A stretch of DNA of 64,000 bases from UBA4810 sp002479215 (GTDB lineage Bacteria; Desulfobacterota; Syntrophia; Syntrophales; Smithellaceae): NCBI GenBank assembly GCA_049514435.1, contig JBEKVB010000009.1, forward strand, positions 46,958 through 110,957. The letters run 5' to 3'. Below the pieces are notes generated by a model. The model was given only the letters and a program-made list of their open reading frames with translations, was not told where the DNA came from and searched no databases. The position numbers were made by a program, and so were the translations under genes. Shown here piece after piece: positions 54,237-62,687 of this stretch; position 1 is the first letter of the stretch; the number at the start of each line of letters is the position of its first letter.

Positions 54237-55019
54237 ATGCAGTTTATTGAATCCATCGAAGAAAATTCTTTTGCCGTCGGCCGTTATTGGGGAAGCTTAA
54301 ATTCTTCGTTGACTCAGGCGGGATCAATTTGGACAATGAACACGGGCGTATCTATTTCCGATTTCAACTGGGTCTGGAATGAAAAACCATTAACAAATAA
54401 AGACACAAAGTCAATCGCCGATATAAAAGAGATTTACGAAAAATTAAATTTGCGTTTCTGGTGGTGGATATATCCCAGTGGGCAATCGCCGAAAACCAGA
54501 ACCATTTTACAAGATGCCGGATTGTGTTTGATTGAAAAAGTTCCTTGTATGGCCGCGGCTTTGAACGATTCAGCGTCAGAAAAGCAAATCCATAACAATA
54601 TAACAATTTCTCCGGTTAAAGACAAAAATGATTTGCTCATCTGGGAAGACATATCTTTTCATGGATTTGAAATGCCTCAGCGCGCCAGAGAGCAGTATGG
54701 CGCTTTTGTTTCATCGTTTGACCTCAGCATCGCATCACCGCAAAAACTTTTTCTTGCCTATTTAGATGGAAAACCTGTAGCCACATCTTTACTATTCGTG
54801 CATAACAACACGGCGGGAATCTACTATGTCTCTACTCTTCCCACTTACCGGAACAAGGGGTTAGGTTTACTTATAACTTTGGCCGCAATGCAAGCCGCAA
54901 AGCAATCAGGATTTAAAAATATTATTTTACAGTCATCTAAATTTGGATTGAATGTTTATAAACGGGCGGGTTTTAAAGAATACTGCCATGCGGATATTTA
55001 CCGTTTTAAAACTTCATAA
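54237..55019 (+). CDS. GNAT-family N-acetyltransferase
   Basis: About 260 residues. The C-terminal half is a GNAT domain: LFLAYLDGKPVATSLLFVH, GIYYVSTLPTYRNKGLGLL (acetyl-CoA loop R-N-K-G-L-G) and GFKNIILQSSKFGLNVYKRAGF. The N-terminal ~130 residues are a separate region, as in several two-domain GNAT proteins. The ATG at 54237 is used rather than TTG at 54231. Substrate unknown. Confidence 0.78.
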   Translation: MQFIESIEENSFAVGRYWGSLNSSLTQAGSIWTMNTGVSISDFNWVWNEKPLTNKDTKSIADIKEIYEKLNLRFWWWIYPSGQSPKTRTILQDAGLCLIEKVPCMAAALNDSASEKQIHNNITISPVKDKNDLLIWEDISFHGFEMPQRAREQYGAFVSSFDLSIASPQKLFLAYLDGKPVATSLLFVHNNTAGIYYVSTLPTYRNKGLGLLITLAAMQAAKQSGFKNIILQSSKFGLNVYKRAGFKEYCHADIYRFKTS

Positions 55020-55484
55020 TCTTGAAACCTGCTTTCATTAATGATAGCAACTCCTCTGTTTACTGACGGCAATAATGGGTGACCGACTATTTACCTTCGT
55101 GGGAAGCTTTTTTAATTTCCACGATCTGGTTTTAGATGATGGATGAGTAGCAAGCGTCTGTTGATTGTATAAGCTGAGGTCATATCGGCTGTCTGTTCTT
55201 ACTAAAAATATTTCTATATCATTGTGGTAAAGTTATAAATGTTCTGTTATAAATATGTCATAATTATTTATAATTTCTCGATTTAAAAAGTAATAGCAAT
55301 ATAAGCAAGCAATAACGCTTCTATTGCCGGAATTAAAAAATCACGGGTATTAATCCCTAAAGCAAGTTGCGGTATTATACCCTCCGCTTTGCGGGATTGT
55401 TCAACTTATCAATTCCGACGTGTGACCTTTAGGTTATACGCTTAGCTTTCGGAATTGGAGTTTCACTAATAAAGAGAGCATATC
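55020..55484. other. 465-bp non-coding gap before the exporter operon
   Basis: No ORF with convincing features. Near 55354-55399 there is a hairpin-like arrangement (ATCCC...GGGAT outside, AAAGC...GCTTT inside). The last ~50 bases before 55485 presumably hold the exporter promoter, but no clear hexamers are seen. Confidence 0.4.
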
Positions 55485-56705
55485 ATGCCTACAGAAGATC
55501 TAAAAAAACTGAAGATTGAAAAAGCGGATAAGGTCATCATTACTGCCGGACGAAAAAAGAAACCGTTCATCATCGCCGCTATTATCCTTATGTTTTTAAT
55601 ATTCGTCATTCTTTACAGGGTGGGAATCATTGCCCCTGCAATAACCGTGGATGTAACAACCGTCTCTCAGGTTTATCCTTCCCAATCTCTTTCCATACTG
55701 AACGCCAGCGGCTATATTGTTGCCCAGCGCAAGGCAGCGGTAGCCTCCAAAATGACAGGACGTCTGGTGGCGCTGAATGTAGAAGAAGGAAGCAAAGTTA
55801 AAAAAGGACAGATAATTGCGCAGATGGAGAGCGCGGATGTAAGCGCGGCAAAAGATCAGGCTGCCGCGAATCTCAATACTGTTCGCGCCAATCTGGAACA
55901 GGTCAAAGCGGATAGAGATAATCTCGAAAAGGACCACGCGCGCTATCAAAGGTTGGCCGAAGGTGGTTATGTTGCCCAATCTGAATACGATGCGCTCAAT
56001 ACCCGCTACAAGCGCGCTATCGAAGGAGTCAAAGCGGCAGAAGCCGCTGCAATGGCAGCAGCCGCGTCTCTTACGGGCGCCAAAGCTAACCTTGACTACA
56101 CTTTGATCCGGGCTCCATTTGACGGAGTGGTACTGACTAAAAATGCCGATGTCGGTGATATCGTGACTCCGCTGGGAGCCGCCGCCACAGCCAAAGCCGC
56201 TGTTGTAACAATTGCCGATATGAGCTCCCTGCAAGTAGAAGTAGATGTCTCGGAGACCAGCATCGCATCCATCCGGGTCGGCCAACCTTGCGACATCCAG
56301 CTTGATGCTTTAGCGGATATGAGATTTCGCGGCGAGGTTCACGCCATTGTGCCGACAGTTGACCGCACCAAGGCCACAGTTTTAGTCAAGGTGCGCTTCC
56401 TGGATAAAGACCCCCGCATGCTCCCGGATATGAGCGCAAAAGTTTCCTTCCTTTCCCGCAACCTCAAGCCCGAAGAACTGAAACCGCGCATCGCGGTAAG
56501 TCAATCGGCATTGATCAATCGTGGTGATCAAAATATTGTTTTTCTTCTCCGGGGCAACCACGTTCAGCAAACATCGCTCCAGCTTGGCGAAAAACTGGGC
56601 GAAATGATGGAGATCAAAGCGGGACTGAAACCGGGAGACCGTGTCGTCATAAATCCGCCCACGGGTTTAAAGGACGGATCAAAAATAAAAATCGCGGAAC
56701 GATAA
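55485..56705 (+). CDS. Periplasmic adaptor (membrane fusion) protein, MacA/HlyD-like
   Basis: A 406-residue protein: short cytoplasmic N-terminus, one transmembrane helix (IIAAIILMFLIFVILYRV, residues ~28-46), then a lipoyl half (ASKMTGRLVALNVEEGSKVK), a coiled-coil hairpin (NLEQVKADRDNLEKDHARYQ, ~residues 130-200), the second lipoyl half (TLIRAPFDGVVLTKNADVGD) and beta-barrel domains. It joins the inner-membrane ABC exporter encoded downstream to an outer-membrane channel, which is not in this window. First gene of a four-part exporter operon, here interrupted by a DUF559 gene. Confidence 0.87.
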   Translation: MPTEDLKKLKIEKADKVIITAGRKKKPFIIAAIILMFLIFVILYRVGIIAPAITVDVTTVSQVYPSQSLSILNASGYIVAQRKAAVASKMTGRLVALNVEEGSKVKKGQIIAQMESADVSAAKDQAAANLNTVRANLEQVKADRDNLEKDHARYQRLAEGGYVAQSEYDALNTRYKRAIEGVKAAEAAAMAAAASLTGAKANLDYTLIRAPFDGVVLTKNADVGDIVTPLGAAATAKAAVVTIADMSSLQVEVDVSETSIASIRVGQPCDIQLDALADMRFRGEVHAIVPTVDRTKATVLVKVRFLDKDPRMLPDMSAKVSFLSRNLKPEELKPRIAVSQSALINRGDQNIVFLLRGNHVQQTSLQLGEKLGEMMEIKAGLKPGDRVVINPPTGLKDGSKIKIAER

Positions 56706-56717
56706 GATTCATTTTTT

Positions 56718-56772
56718 AAATCCCCCTTTATCTTGTGCCCTTTAGAGTATAAAAGGGGGCTGAGGGGGATTT
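56718..56772. repeat. C-rich/G-rich inverted repeat before the DUF559 gene
   Basis: AAATCCCCC (56718-56726) and GGGGGATTT (56764-56772) are inverted, with a nested GGGGG (56755-56759) allowing a second pairing with CCCCCTTTAT. A related CCTCCTTT..AAAGGAGGGG hairpin lies inside the end of the DUF559 gene (~57139-57160), so the gene is bracketed by similar palindromes. Confidence 0.5.
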
Positions 56773-56777
56773 ATTAA

Positions 56778-57182
56778 ATGCTGCCCTTTAATAAGAAACT
56801 CAAACCGTTCGCCCGGAATTTAAGAAGCAACATGACCGATGCTGAACGGCTTATTTGGTCAAAAATCAGGAGGAAGCAGTTAGGCGATTTTCAATTCTAT
56901 AGGCAGAAAAATATCGGCCATTACATTGTGAACTTTTACTGCTCAAAGGGAAAGCTAATCGTGGAGATAGATGGCGGGCAACATTATGAGAGTGATGGAA
57001 TGATAAAAGATCGTGAAAGGGATCTATACCTTCAGATGCTCGGGTTTACCGTGCTGCGTTTTTCCGACATAGACATTCTCAAGAATATTGATGGAGTAAT
57101 CGAAAGAATCCTTGAACATTTAAAAATCCTTCCTAGCCCTCCTTTAGAAAAGGAGGGGATAACGATAGACAATAAATTATGA
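56778..57182 (+). CDS. DUF559 (Vsr/endonuclease-like) protein
   Basis: A 134-residue protein of the DUF559 family: ARNLRSNMTDAERLIWSKIR, LGDFQFYRQKNIGHYIVNFY and the PD-(D/E)xK-like core LIVEIDGGQHYESD, followed by GFTVLRFSDIDILKN. The fold is that of Vsr-type nucleases. It lies between the adaptor and the ATPase of an exporter operon and ends in an ATGA overlap with the ATPase, yet has no link to export. Flanking C-rich palindromes suggest it was inserted. Confidence 0.82.
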   Translation: MLPFNKKLKPFARNLRSNMTDAERLIWSKIRRKQLGDFQFYRQKNIGHYIVNFYCSKGKLIVEIDGGQHYESDGMIKDRERDLYLQMLGFTVLRFSDIDILKNIDGVIERILEHLKILPSPPLEKEGITIDNKL

Positions 57183-57886
57183 CTGATCAGAAAAGCACTA
57201 TCGTTGAAATAAGAAATGTCTACAAATCCTATCACCGGCAAAGTCTTATTGTTCCGGTCTTGTATGATATTACGTTTGATATTGTCGAAGGAGAATTCCT
57301 GGCACTCATGGGGCCATCCGGTTCCGGAAAAACCACGCTTTTGAATCTGATTGCGGGAATCGATAAGATCGATAAAGGCACAATCCGTGTCGGCGATGTC
57401 GACATCACCACGCTTTCGGAAACTGAACTTGCCCATTGGCGCGCCAACCACGTCGGCTTCATTTTTCAATTCTACAACCTGATTCCCGTGCTGAAGGCCA
57501 TCGAAAACGTGGAGCTGCCACTCCATCTAACATCATTATCGAAAAAAGAGAGACATCTGCACGCGGAAATGGCACTGACGATGGTCGGACTGGCCCACAG
57601 GATGGATCACTACCCCGGTGAGATGTCTGGCGGTGAGCAGCAGCGAGTGGCCATAGCCCGCGCCATTGTGACCGATCCCACAATTCTTGTCGCCGACGAA
57701 CCCACGGGGGATCTCGATCGCGTCTCTGCTGAGGAAATTCTTTCGATGATAGAGAGGCTCAACGCGGAGATGGGCAAGACCATTATCATGGTAACCCATG
57801 ATCCGCGTGCAGCACAGCGGGCGAAAATCCTGCGGCATCTGGACAAGGGATATCTGAACGATGATGCTTCTCAAAATCCTCTTTAG
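57179..57886 (+). CDS. ABC exporter ATPase, MacB/LolD-like
   Basis: A 235-residue ABC ATPase with Walker A GPSGSGKTTLL, Q-loop FIFQFYNLIPVLKAIENVEL, signature MSGGEQQRVAIARAI, Walker B ILVADEPTGDLD and VTHD switch. This is the LolD/MacB ATPase type that partners FtsX-like permeases. It overlaps the DUF559 gene by four bases and the first permease gene by 26. Confidence 0.92.
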   Translation: MTDQKSTIVEIRNVYKSYHRQSLIVPVLYDITFDIVEGEFLALMGPSGSGKTTLLNLIAGIDKIDKGTIRVGDVDITTLSETELAHWRANHVGFIFQFYNLIPVLKAIENVELPLHLTSLSKKERHLHAEMALTMVGLAHRMDHYPGEMSGGEQQRVAIARAIVTDPTILVADEPTGDLDRVSAEEILSMIERLNAEMGKTIIMVTHDPRAAQRAKILRHLDKGYLNDDASQNPL

Positions 57887-59018
57887 AAATGCTTTTCATA
57901 ATAAGCTGCGCAGCAGCCTCACCATCCTGGGCATCGCTGTGGCAATTCTGGCCTTCGGTCTTTTACGGACGGTAATCAGTTCCTGGTATTCCGGCGTCGA
58001 AGCTGCTTCAACCACACGCCTGGTCACCCGTAATGCCATTTCGATTATTTTTCCGCTGCCTATTGCTTATCAGGAGAAAATCCGCCAGATTGCAGGAGTA
58101 AAAACCGTTTCCTATGGCAACTGGTTTGGCGGCGTTTATATTGAGGAGAAAAACTTTTTTCCTAATTTTTGTGTGGACCCTAAAACCTATTTTCAACTCT
58201 ATCCAGAATTTGTTTTGGATCTGCTGCAACAAAAGGCGTTTCTTGCCGACCGCAAAGGCTTTGTTGCCGGCCGAAAACTTGCGGATAGGTTCAGCTGGAA
58301 GATTGGAGATACGGTAACCCTCAAAGGAACTATATACCTCGGAAACTGGGACTTTGTGCTCCGCGGTATTTACCATGGTCGTGACGAAACCATCGACGAA
58401 ACCCAGTTTTTCTTCCACTGGAATTACCTCAATGAAGTGATAAAAAAAAGGTCTCCTAACTGGGCTGATAAAGTCGGCTTTTACATGATCGGAATCAGCA
58501 GGCCGGATATTGCGCCGGATGTGGCTTTGGCTATCGATAATGCATTTAAAAATTCTCTCGCCGAAACATTAACGGAAACGGAAAAGGCCTTCAATCAGGG
58601 CTTCATCGCCATGAGCGGAGCAATCGTTACGGCCATCCAAATGGTTTCTTTCGTCGTCATCTTCATCATCATGGCGGTAGTTGCCAACACCATGGCTATG
58701 ACGACACGGGAGCGCACTGGTGATTACTCCATTATAAAGACGCTGGGCTTCGGCGCCAAAGATATAACTATTCTTATTTTTGGCGAATCGCTGGTAATTA
58801 CCGCGACCGGATGCATTATCGGCGTGATCCTGACGTTTCCCGCGGCCAAAGCTTTCGGCCATAGCCTGGCTAATTACTTTCCGGTCTTTCTCGTCTCTGC
58901 GGAAACGATTTATTATGATATTGCGGCCGCGTTTCTTATCGCGGTTCTGGCGGCGATCATCCCCACTCGTCACGCAATTCGCATTCGAATTGCCGCTGGC
59001 TTAAGGAGGATTGGCTGA
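57861..59018 (+). CDS. FtsX-like ABC permease (MacB-type) 1
   Basis: A 385-residue permease: an N-terminal transmembrane helix (SSLTILGIAVAILAFGLL), a large periplasmic domain (~residues 40-250) and three C-terminal helices (MVSFVVIFIIMAVVANTM, VITATGCIIGVILTF, IAAAFLIAVLAAII), with TRERTGDYSIIKTLGFGAKD, the FtsX-type coupling segment. Its start overlaps the ATPase gene. The stop overlaps the next start (TGATG). Confidence 0.87.
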   Translation: MMLLKILFRNAFHNKLRSSLTILGIAVAILAFGLLRTVISSWYSGVEAASTTRLVTRNAISIIFPLPIAYQEKIRQIAGVKTVSYGNWFGGVYIEEKNFFPNFCVDPKTYFQLYPEFVLDLLQQKAFLADRKGFVAGRKLADRFSWKIGDTVTLKGTIYLGNWDFVLRGIYHGRDETIDETQFFFHWNYLNEVIKKRSPNWADKVGFYMIGISRPDIAPDVALAIDNAFKNSLAETLTETEKAFNQGFIAMSGAIVTAIQMVSFVVIFIIMAVVANTMAMTTRERTGDYSIIKTLGFGAKDITILIFGESLVITATGCIIGVILTFPAAKAFGHSLANYFPVFLVSAETIYYDIAAAFLIAVLAAIIPTRHAIRIRIAAGLRRIG

Positions 59019-60193
59019 TGGCTGTTCCCATTTCCTACAGCATCCGCAACCTCTGGAAACGCAGATTGACAACAGTGCTAACCGTGTCCGGCATGGCGCT
59101 GGTCGTCTTTGTTTTTGCCGCCGTGTTGATGATGGCCACAGGCCTACAAAAGACACTGGTGGAGACCGGATCGAATAACAACGTCGTGGTCTTGCGCAAA
59201 GGCTCAGCCTCGGAAGTCGTTAGCATTATAGAACGCAATCAGGCCTCTATTGTGGAAATGCTGCCACAGATGGCGATGAGCGCCGATGGAAAACGGCTGG
59301 TCGCCAAGGAATCCGTTGTTCTCATTGCCTTACAAAAACGCGGTACAGAGAAGACAGCAAGTCATTCCAACGTCGTGGTACGAGGGGTACAGGAACAATC
59401 GCTTCCTCTACGACCGCAGGTGAAGCTTGTTGCCGGACGCATGTTCAGAATGGGATCATCAGAAGTTATTGTCGGAAATAGCATTGCCAAAGGATTTCAG
59501 GGGGTCGGGCTACAGGGCACACTGAATTGGGGTATGCGGACATGGACGGTTGTCGGTATTTTTGACGCGGGCAATACGGGTTTTAGTTCCGAAATCTGGG
59601 GTGACGTAGATCAGATTATGCAGGCCTTTCGACGTCCTGTTTATTCATCGCTGATTTTCCAATTGCAAAACTCCGCAGATTTTCCGCAAGCAAAATCTGC
59701 CATTGAAACAGATCCGCGATTGAAACTGGAAGCCAAAAGAGAGACGAGGTATTATCTTGATCAATCGGAAATGATGGCGAAGTTTCTACGGATTCTTGGT
59801 ATGTCGCTTACCATCATCTTTTCCATCGGCGCGATCATCGGGGCAATGATCACCATGTATTCGGCAGTGGCCAACCGCACAGCGGAGATCGGCACATTAA
59901 GGGCACTTGGTTTCCGCAGACGCAATATCCTCCTGGCATTTCTGGCCGAATCGCTTTTGCTGGGTTTTATCGGCGGCTTCGCGGGATTATTCTTTGCATC
60001 ATTCATGCAGCTCATCACCGTTTCCACCCTAAATTTTCAGACCTTTTCCGAACTAGCCTTTAAGTTTACTCTCAGTGCTCGCATTATTCTTGAGGCGATG
60101 GCGTTTGCTTTGATCATGGGACTCATCGGCGGCGCGTTACCGGCATTGCGCGCCTCACGCCTGAACATCGTCGATGCCCTAAGAGCGGCATAG
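59018..60193 (+). CDS. FtsX-like ABC permease (MacB-type) 2
   Basis: A 391-residue paralogue of the preceding permease: YSIRNLWKRRLTTVLTVSGM with the first helix, a periplasmic domain, then three helices near the end (IFSIGAIIGAMITMYSAVAN, NRTAEIGTLRALGFRRRN, FIGGFAGLFFASF). AAGGAGGA precedes it. Two different half-permeases, one ATPase and one adaptor make a MacAB-like heterodimeric exporter. Substrate cannot be read. Confidence 0.87.
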   Translation: MAVPISYSIRNLWKRRLTTVLTVSGMALVVFVFAAVLMMATGLQKTLVETGSNNNVVVLRKGSASEVVSIIERNQASIVEMLPQMAMSADGKRLVAKESVVLIALQKRGTEKTASHSNVVVRGVQEQSLPLRPQVKLVAGRMFRMGSSEVIVGNSIAKGFQGVGLQGTLNWGMRTWTVVGIFDAGNTGFSSEIWGDVDQIMQAFRRPVYSSLIFQLQNSADFPQAKSAIETDPRLKLEAKRETRYYLDQSEMMAKFLRILGMSLTIIFSIGAIIGAMITMYSAVANRTAEIGTLRALGFRRRNILLAFLAESLLLGFIGGFAGLFFASFMQLITVSTLNFQTFSELAFKFTLSARIILEAMAFALIMGLIGGALPALRASRLNIVDALRAA

Positions 60194-60300
60194 ATAATCA
60201 GTGGATACAGCAAAATTTCATTCACCCTACCTGCTTCTTAATCATATTGATCAATGGATTTTAACCGCATTTTCATCAAGTACGGTCATCCTTCATTAAA

Positions 60301-60314
60301 GAACAAAATTGTTC
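60301..60314. promoter_or_regulatory. Palindrome GAACAAAATTGTTC, candidate enhancer of amt1
   Basis: A near-perfect 14-bp palindrome with the ACAA-N2-TTGT core (60303-60312), about 130 bp upstream of the amt1 sigma-54 promoter. It is followed by TTCAATTTCGTTTTTTGAA, a second inverted repeat. The same ~40-bp block recurs before amt2, and the core before glnA and the NifA-like gene. Confidence 0.6.
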
Positions 60315-60429
60315 AATTTCGTTTTTTGAACGACATCTTTGTAATGCTTTGTTGCTTCTCCCCAGAACTATATTTATAAATCATCCAATATAATTCCAGT
60401 ATTACCTATTTGGCATTCCAGTTACAATT

Positions 60430-60447
60430 TTGGCATTCCCATTGCAA
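60430..60447 (+). promoter_or_regulatory. Sigma-54 promoter of amt1
   Basis: TTGGCATTCCCATTGCAA: GG at 60432-60433 and GC at 60444-60445, ten bases apart, a near-consensus RpoN promoter 50 bases before the amt1 start. A degenerate second copy (TTGGCATTCCAGTTACA) lies 20 bases upstream. Confidence 0.8.
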
Positions 60448-60497
60448 CGAAGCTTTTATTTATTGCAATTTGAAATTTTTTTAAGGAGGTTAATACA

Positions 60498-61736
60498 ATG
60501 ATCAATAGTGGTGATACTGCGTGGGTTCTTATATCTACAGTATTGGTATTTGCGATGACTATACCAGGTTTAGCGTTTTTTTATGGAGGATTAGTCAGGA
60601 GAAAAAATGTTCTCTCTATTTTGATGCAGTGTTTCATTATCATGTGCGTGATCAGCCTCCAATGGGTGTTGTTTGGCTATTCCCTTGCTTTCGGGCCCGA
60701 TACCGGATGGGGAATTATTGGAAGCCTTAAATGGGCTGGTCTAAATTTTGTGGGCAGCCAGCCAAATCCCGATTACGCGGCGACGATTCCTCATTTTGTT
60801 TTTATGATTTTCCAGTGTATGTTTGCCGTGATTACTCCGGCTTTGATTATCGGCGCATTTGCCGAGCGCATGAAATTTTCCGCGTTTTTGATTTTCTCTG
60901 TCCTGTGGGCTACTTTTGTTTATAGCCCCCTTGCCCACTGGGTCTGGGGCGCGGGCGGCTGGATGAAAAGTCTTGGCGTCATGGATTTTGCGGGCGGCAT
61001 TGTCGTCCACGCTAGCTCCGGTGTGTCGGCGCTGGTTATGTGCCTTCTTTTGGGCCGAAGAGTCGGCTATCAGCATCCCCCTTTCCGGCCTCACAATCTG
61101 CCTTTTACTGTCTTGGGCGCCGGCCTGCTCTGGTTCGGATGGTTTGGCTTTAACGCCGGTTCTGCTCTGGCCGCAGATGGAATAGCAGCCAATGCTTTTA
61201 TAACTACGCATGTCGCCGCGGCCGTGGCGGGGTTAACCTGGGCTTTAATTGAATGGCAGCAAAATGGCGCACCGACGATACTCGGAGCATGTACAGGTGC
61301 CGTTGCGGGGCTTGCCACTATCACGCCCGTCTGCGGCTTTGTGAACCCCATAAATGCCATCTTTATCGGCATACTTGCCTCCGTATTTTGTTATATCGCC
61401 ATCGCGGTTATTAAAACCAAACTGCGCTACGACGATGCTTTAGACGCGTTTGGTGTTCACGGTGTGGGAGGTATTTGGGGTACAATTGCCGTTGGTCTTT
61501 TCGCGGAAAAAGCGGTTAATGCCGCCGGTGCAAATGGTCTTTTCTTCGGAGACGCCCACCAATTCCTCGTGCAATTAATGATGGTGGCTGTGGCGTCGGT
61601 TTTTGTGGCAGTAATGACCTGGATACTCTTTAAGTTTGTGGACGCAGTCGTCGGTATGCGGGTGGAAGAAAGACAAGAAGTCATCGGCCTTGACCTGACT
61701 CAGCAGAGTGAAGCTGCATATACAGTTATTGAATAG
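60498..61736 (+). CDS. amt: Ammonium transporter Amt (copy 1)
   Basis: A 412-residue channel with 11 predicted transmembrane helices. The pore's twin histidines are in DFAGGIVVHASSGVSAL and DAFGVHGVGGIWGT; the phenylalanine-gate region (FMIFQCMFAVITPALIIGAF) is also present. The N-terminus starts directly with helix 1 and lacks a signal peptide. AAGGAGG precedes it. It is followed by a (broken) glnK, the standard amt-glnK pairing. About 80 percent similar by eye to the second copy at 62688. Confidence 0.95.
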   Translation: MINSGDTAWVLISTVLVFAMTIPGLAFFYGGLVRRKNVLSILMQCFIIMCVISLQWVLFGYSLAFGPDTGWGIIGSLKWAGLNFVGSQPNPDYAATIPHFVFMIFQCMFAVITPALIIGAFAERMKFSAFLIFSVLWATFVYSPLAHWVWGAGGWMKSLGVMDFAGGIVVHASSGVSALVMCLLLGRRVGYQHPPFRPHNLPFTVLGAGLLWFGWFGFNAGSALAADGIAANAFITTHVAAAVAGLTWALIEWQQNGAPTILGACTGAVAGLATITPVCGFVNPINAIFIGILASVFCYIAIAVIKTKLRYDDALDAFGVHGVGGIWGTIAVGLFAEKAVNAAGANGLFFGDAHQFLVQLMMVAVASVFVAVMTWILFKFVDAVVGMRVEERQEVIGLDLTQQSEAAYTVIE

Positions 61737-61816
61737 GAGGATATAATAATGAAGCTCATAGTAGCTATTATTCAACCGCATAGATTAAATGAAGTGAAAA
61801 CGGCCTTGGAAGCCAT
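61698..61816 (+). repeat. 119-bp exact repeat at the amt-glnK junction (partner 63882-64000)
   Basis: From ACTCAGCAGAGTGAAGC in the end of amt through the first 22 codons of glnK, both units are identical over at least 119 bases, while the upstream parts of the two amt genes differ at many silent sites. The right end is not seen because the second copy runs out of the window. Confidence 0.85.
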
Positions 61817-62072
61817 GGCAGGGAAGGCAAAAAGGCGTGACAGAAGTTTATCGTGGAGCTAAAGAGGCAGGCGGCCTGTTGAAAAAAGTACGTCTGGATA
61901 TTGCCGTAAATGAGAATTTTGTGGAACCGACAATTACCGCCATCACTGCCGGCGCGCACACCGGCGAAGTTGGTGACGGTAAAATATTTGTATTGGATCT
62001 GGCTTTGTATTGGATCTGGCTGAATGCATCCGTATCAGTAACGGTGAACGGGGTGGAAAAGCCATAGGGTAG
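61749..62072 (+). pseudogene. Broken P-II protein gene (glnK, copy 1)
   Basis: The first 23 codons read normally (MKLIVAIIQPHRLNEVKTAL, EAM), then the frame breaks. GRQKGVTEVYRGAK, the P-II T-loop segment, follows in another frame, with about 12 codons of the usual sequence between them missing. The uridylylated tyrosine position (Y51) reads E (YRGAKEAG). Further on, a 17-bp unit is tandemly duplicated (61988-62004 and 62005-62021); removing one copy restores the correct end LDLAECIRISNGERGGKAI. Two independent frame breaks make a functional product unlikely, unless they are assembly errors. Confidence 0.8.
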
Positions 62073-62507
62073 AAAGAATTTACGACGAGTTTTAAAGATC
62101 TGACAAATTTGTGAACCAGCATGTAGATTATCTATAGCTACTTGTAAATTTAATCCGTGAGTGTCAGTTTCTGGACAGCTGGTGTTGACGAAGGAATGGC
62201 GCAATTTGCACCAGCGGAATATATTAGTATGTTTGTTCTGAAGACTTTTGGCAGTAGTTCTCTCTACTCGATCATCTCTGCTCGCAAGACCTAACTAGGA
62301 GTATAAACCTTAATATCTTCGAATTTAAAATAATTGCTATAACAAAATCACCTTACTTAATTGATTATCAATAATTTTATTCGACCTCTATCTTGAAATA
62401 AGATAGTTAAACCGCGCTTTTTTATTTTTTGCCCTTCATATTCTGGGAACATTAATGATGGCAGGAAGAACACCAAAGGCGTTGGTAATTTGCTTCGCTA
62501 ATAAATA

Positions 62508-62517
62508 ACAAAATTGT
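62508..62517. promoter_or_regulatory. ACAAAATTGT palindrome, candidate enhancer of amt2
   Basis: Same core as before amt1 and glnA, followed by TTCAATTTCGATTTTTGAA, about 110 bp upstream of the amt2 sigma-54 promoter. The gap 62073-62687 otherwise holds no gene. Confidence 0.55.
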
Positions 62518-62614
62518 TCAATTTCGATTTTTGAACGACGTCTTTGTTGCGCTTTCTCGATTCTCCCAAGAGCTTCATTCATAAATTATCCAATATAATT
62601 CAGACATTAACTAT

Positions 62615-62632
62615 TTGGCATTCTCGTTGCTA
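62615..62632 (+). promoter_or_regulatory. Sigma-54 promoter of amt2
   Basis: TTGGCATTCTCGTTGCTA: GG at 62617-62618 and GC at 62629-62630, exactly ten bases apart, 56 bases before the amt2 start. Confidence 0.8.
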
Positions 62633-62687
62633 TGTAACTTACATGTAAAGCAATTTAATTCGAAAATTTTTTAAGGAGGGTAATACA

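Noticed and set aside
60301..60345. NifA-type site (TGT-N10-ACA) before amt1
   Set aside because: The conserved palindrome has the opposite order (ACA...TGT) with short spacing, so it is not a standard NifA box.
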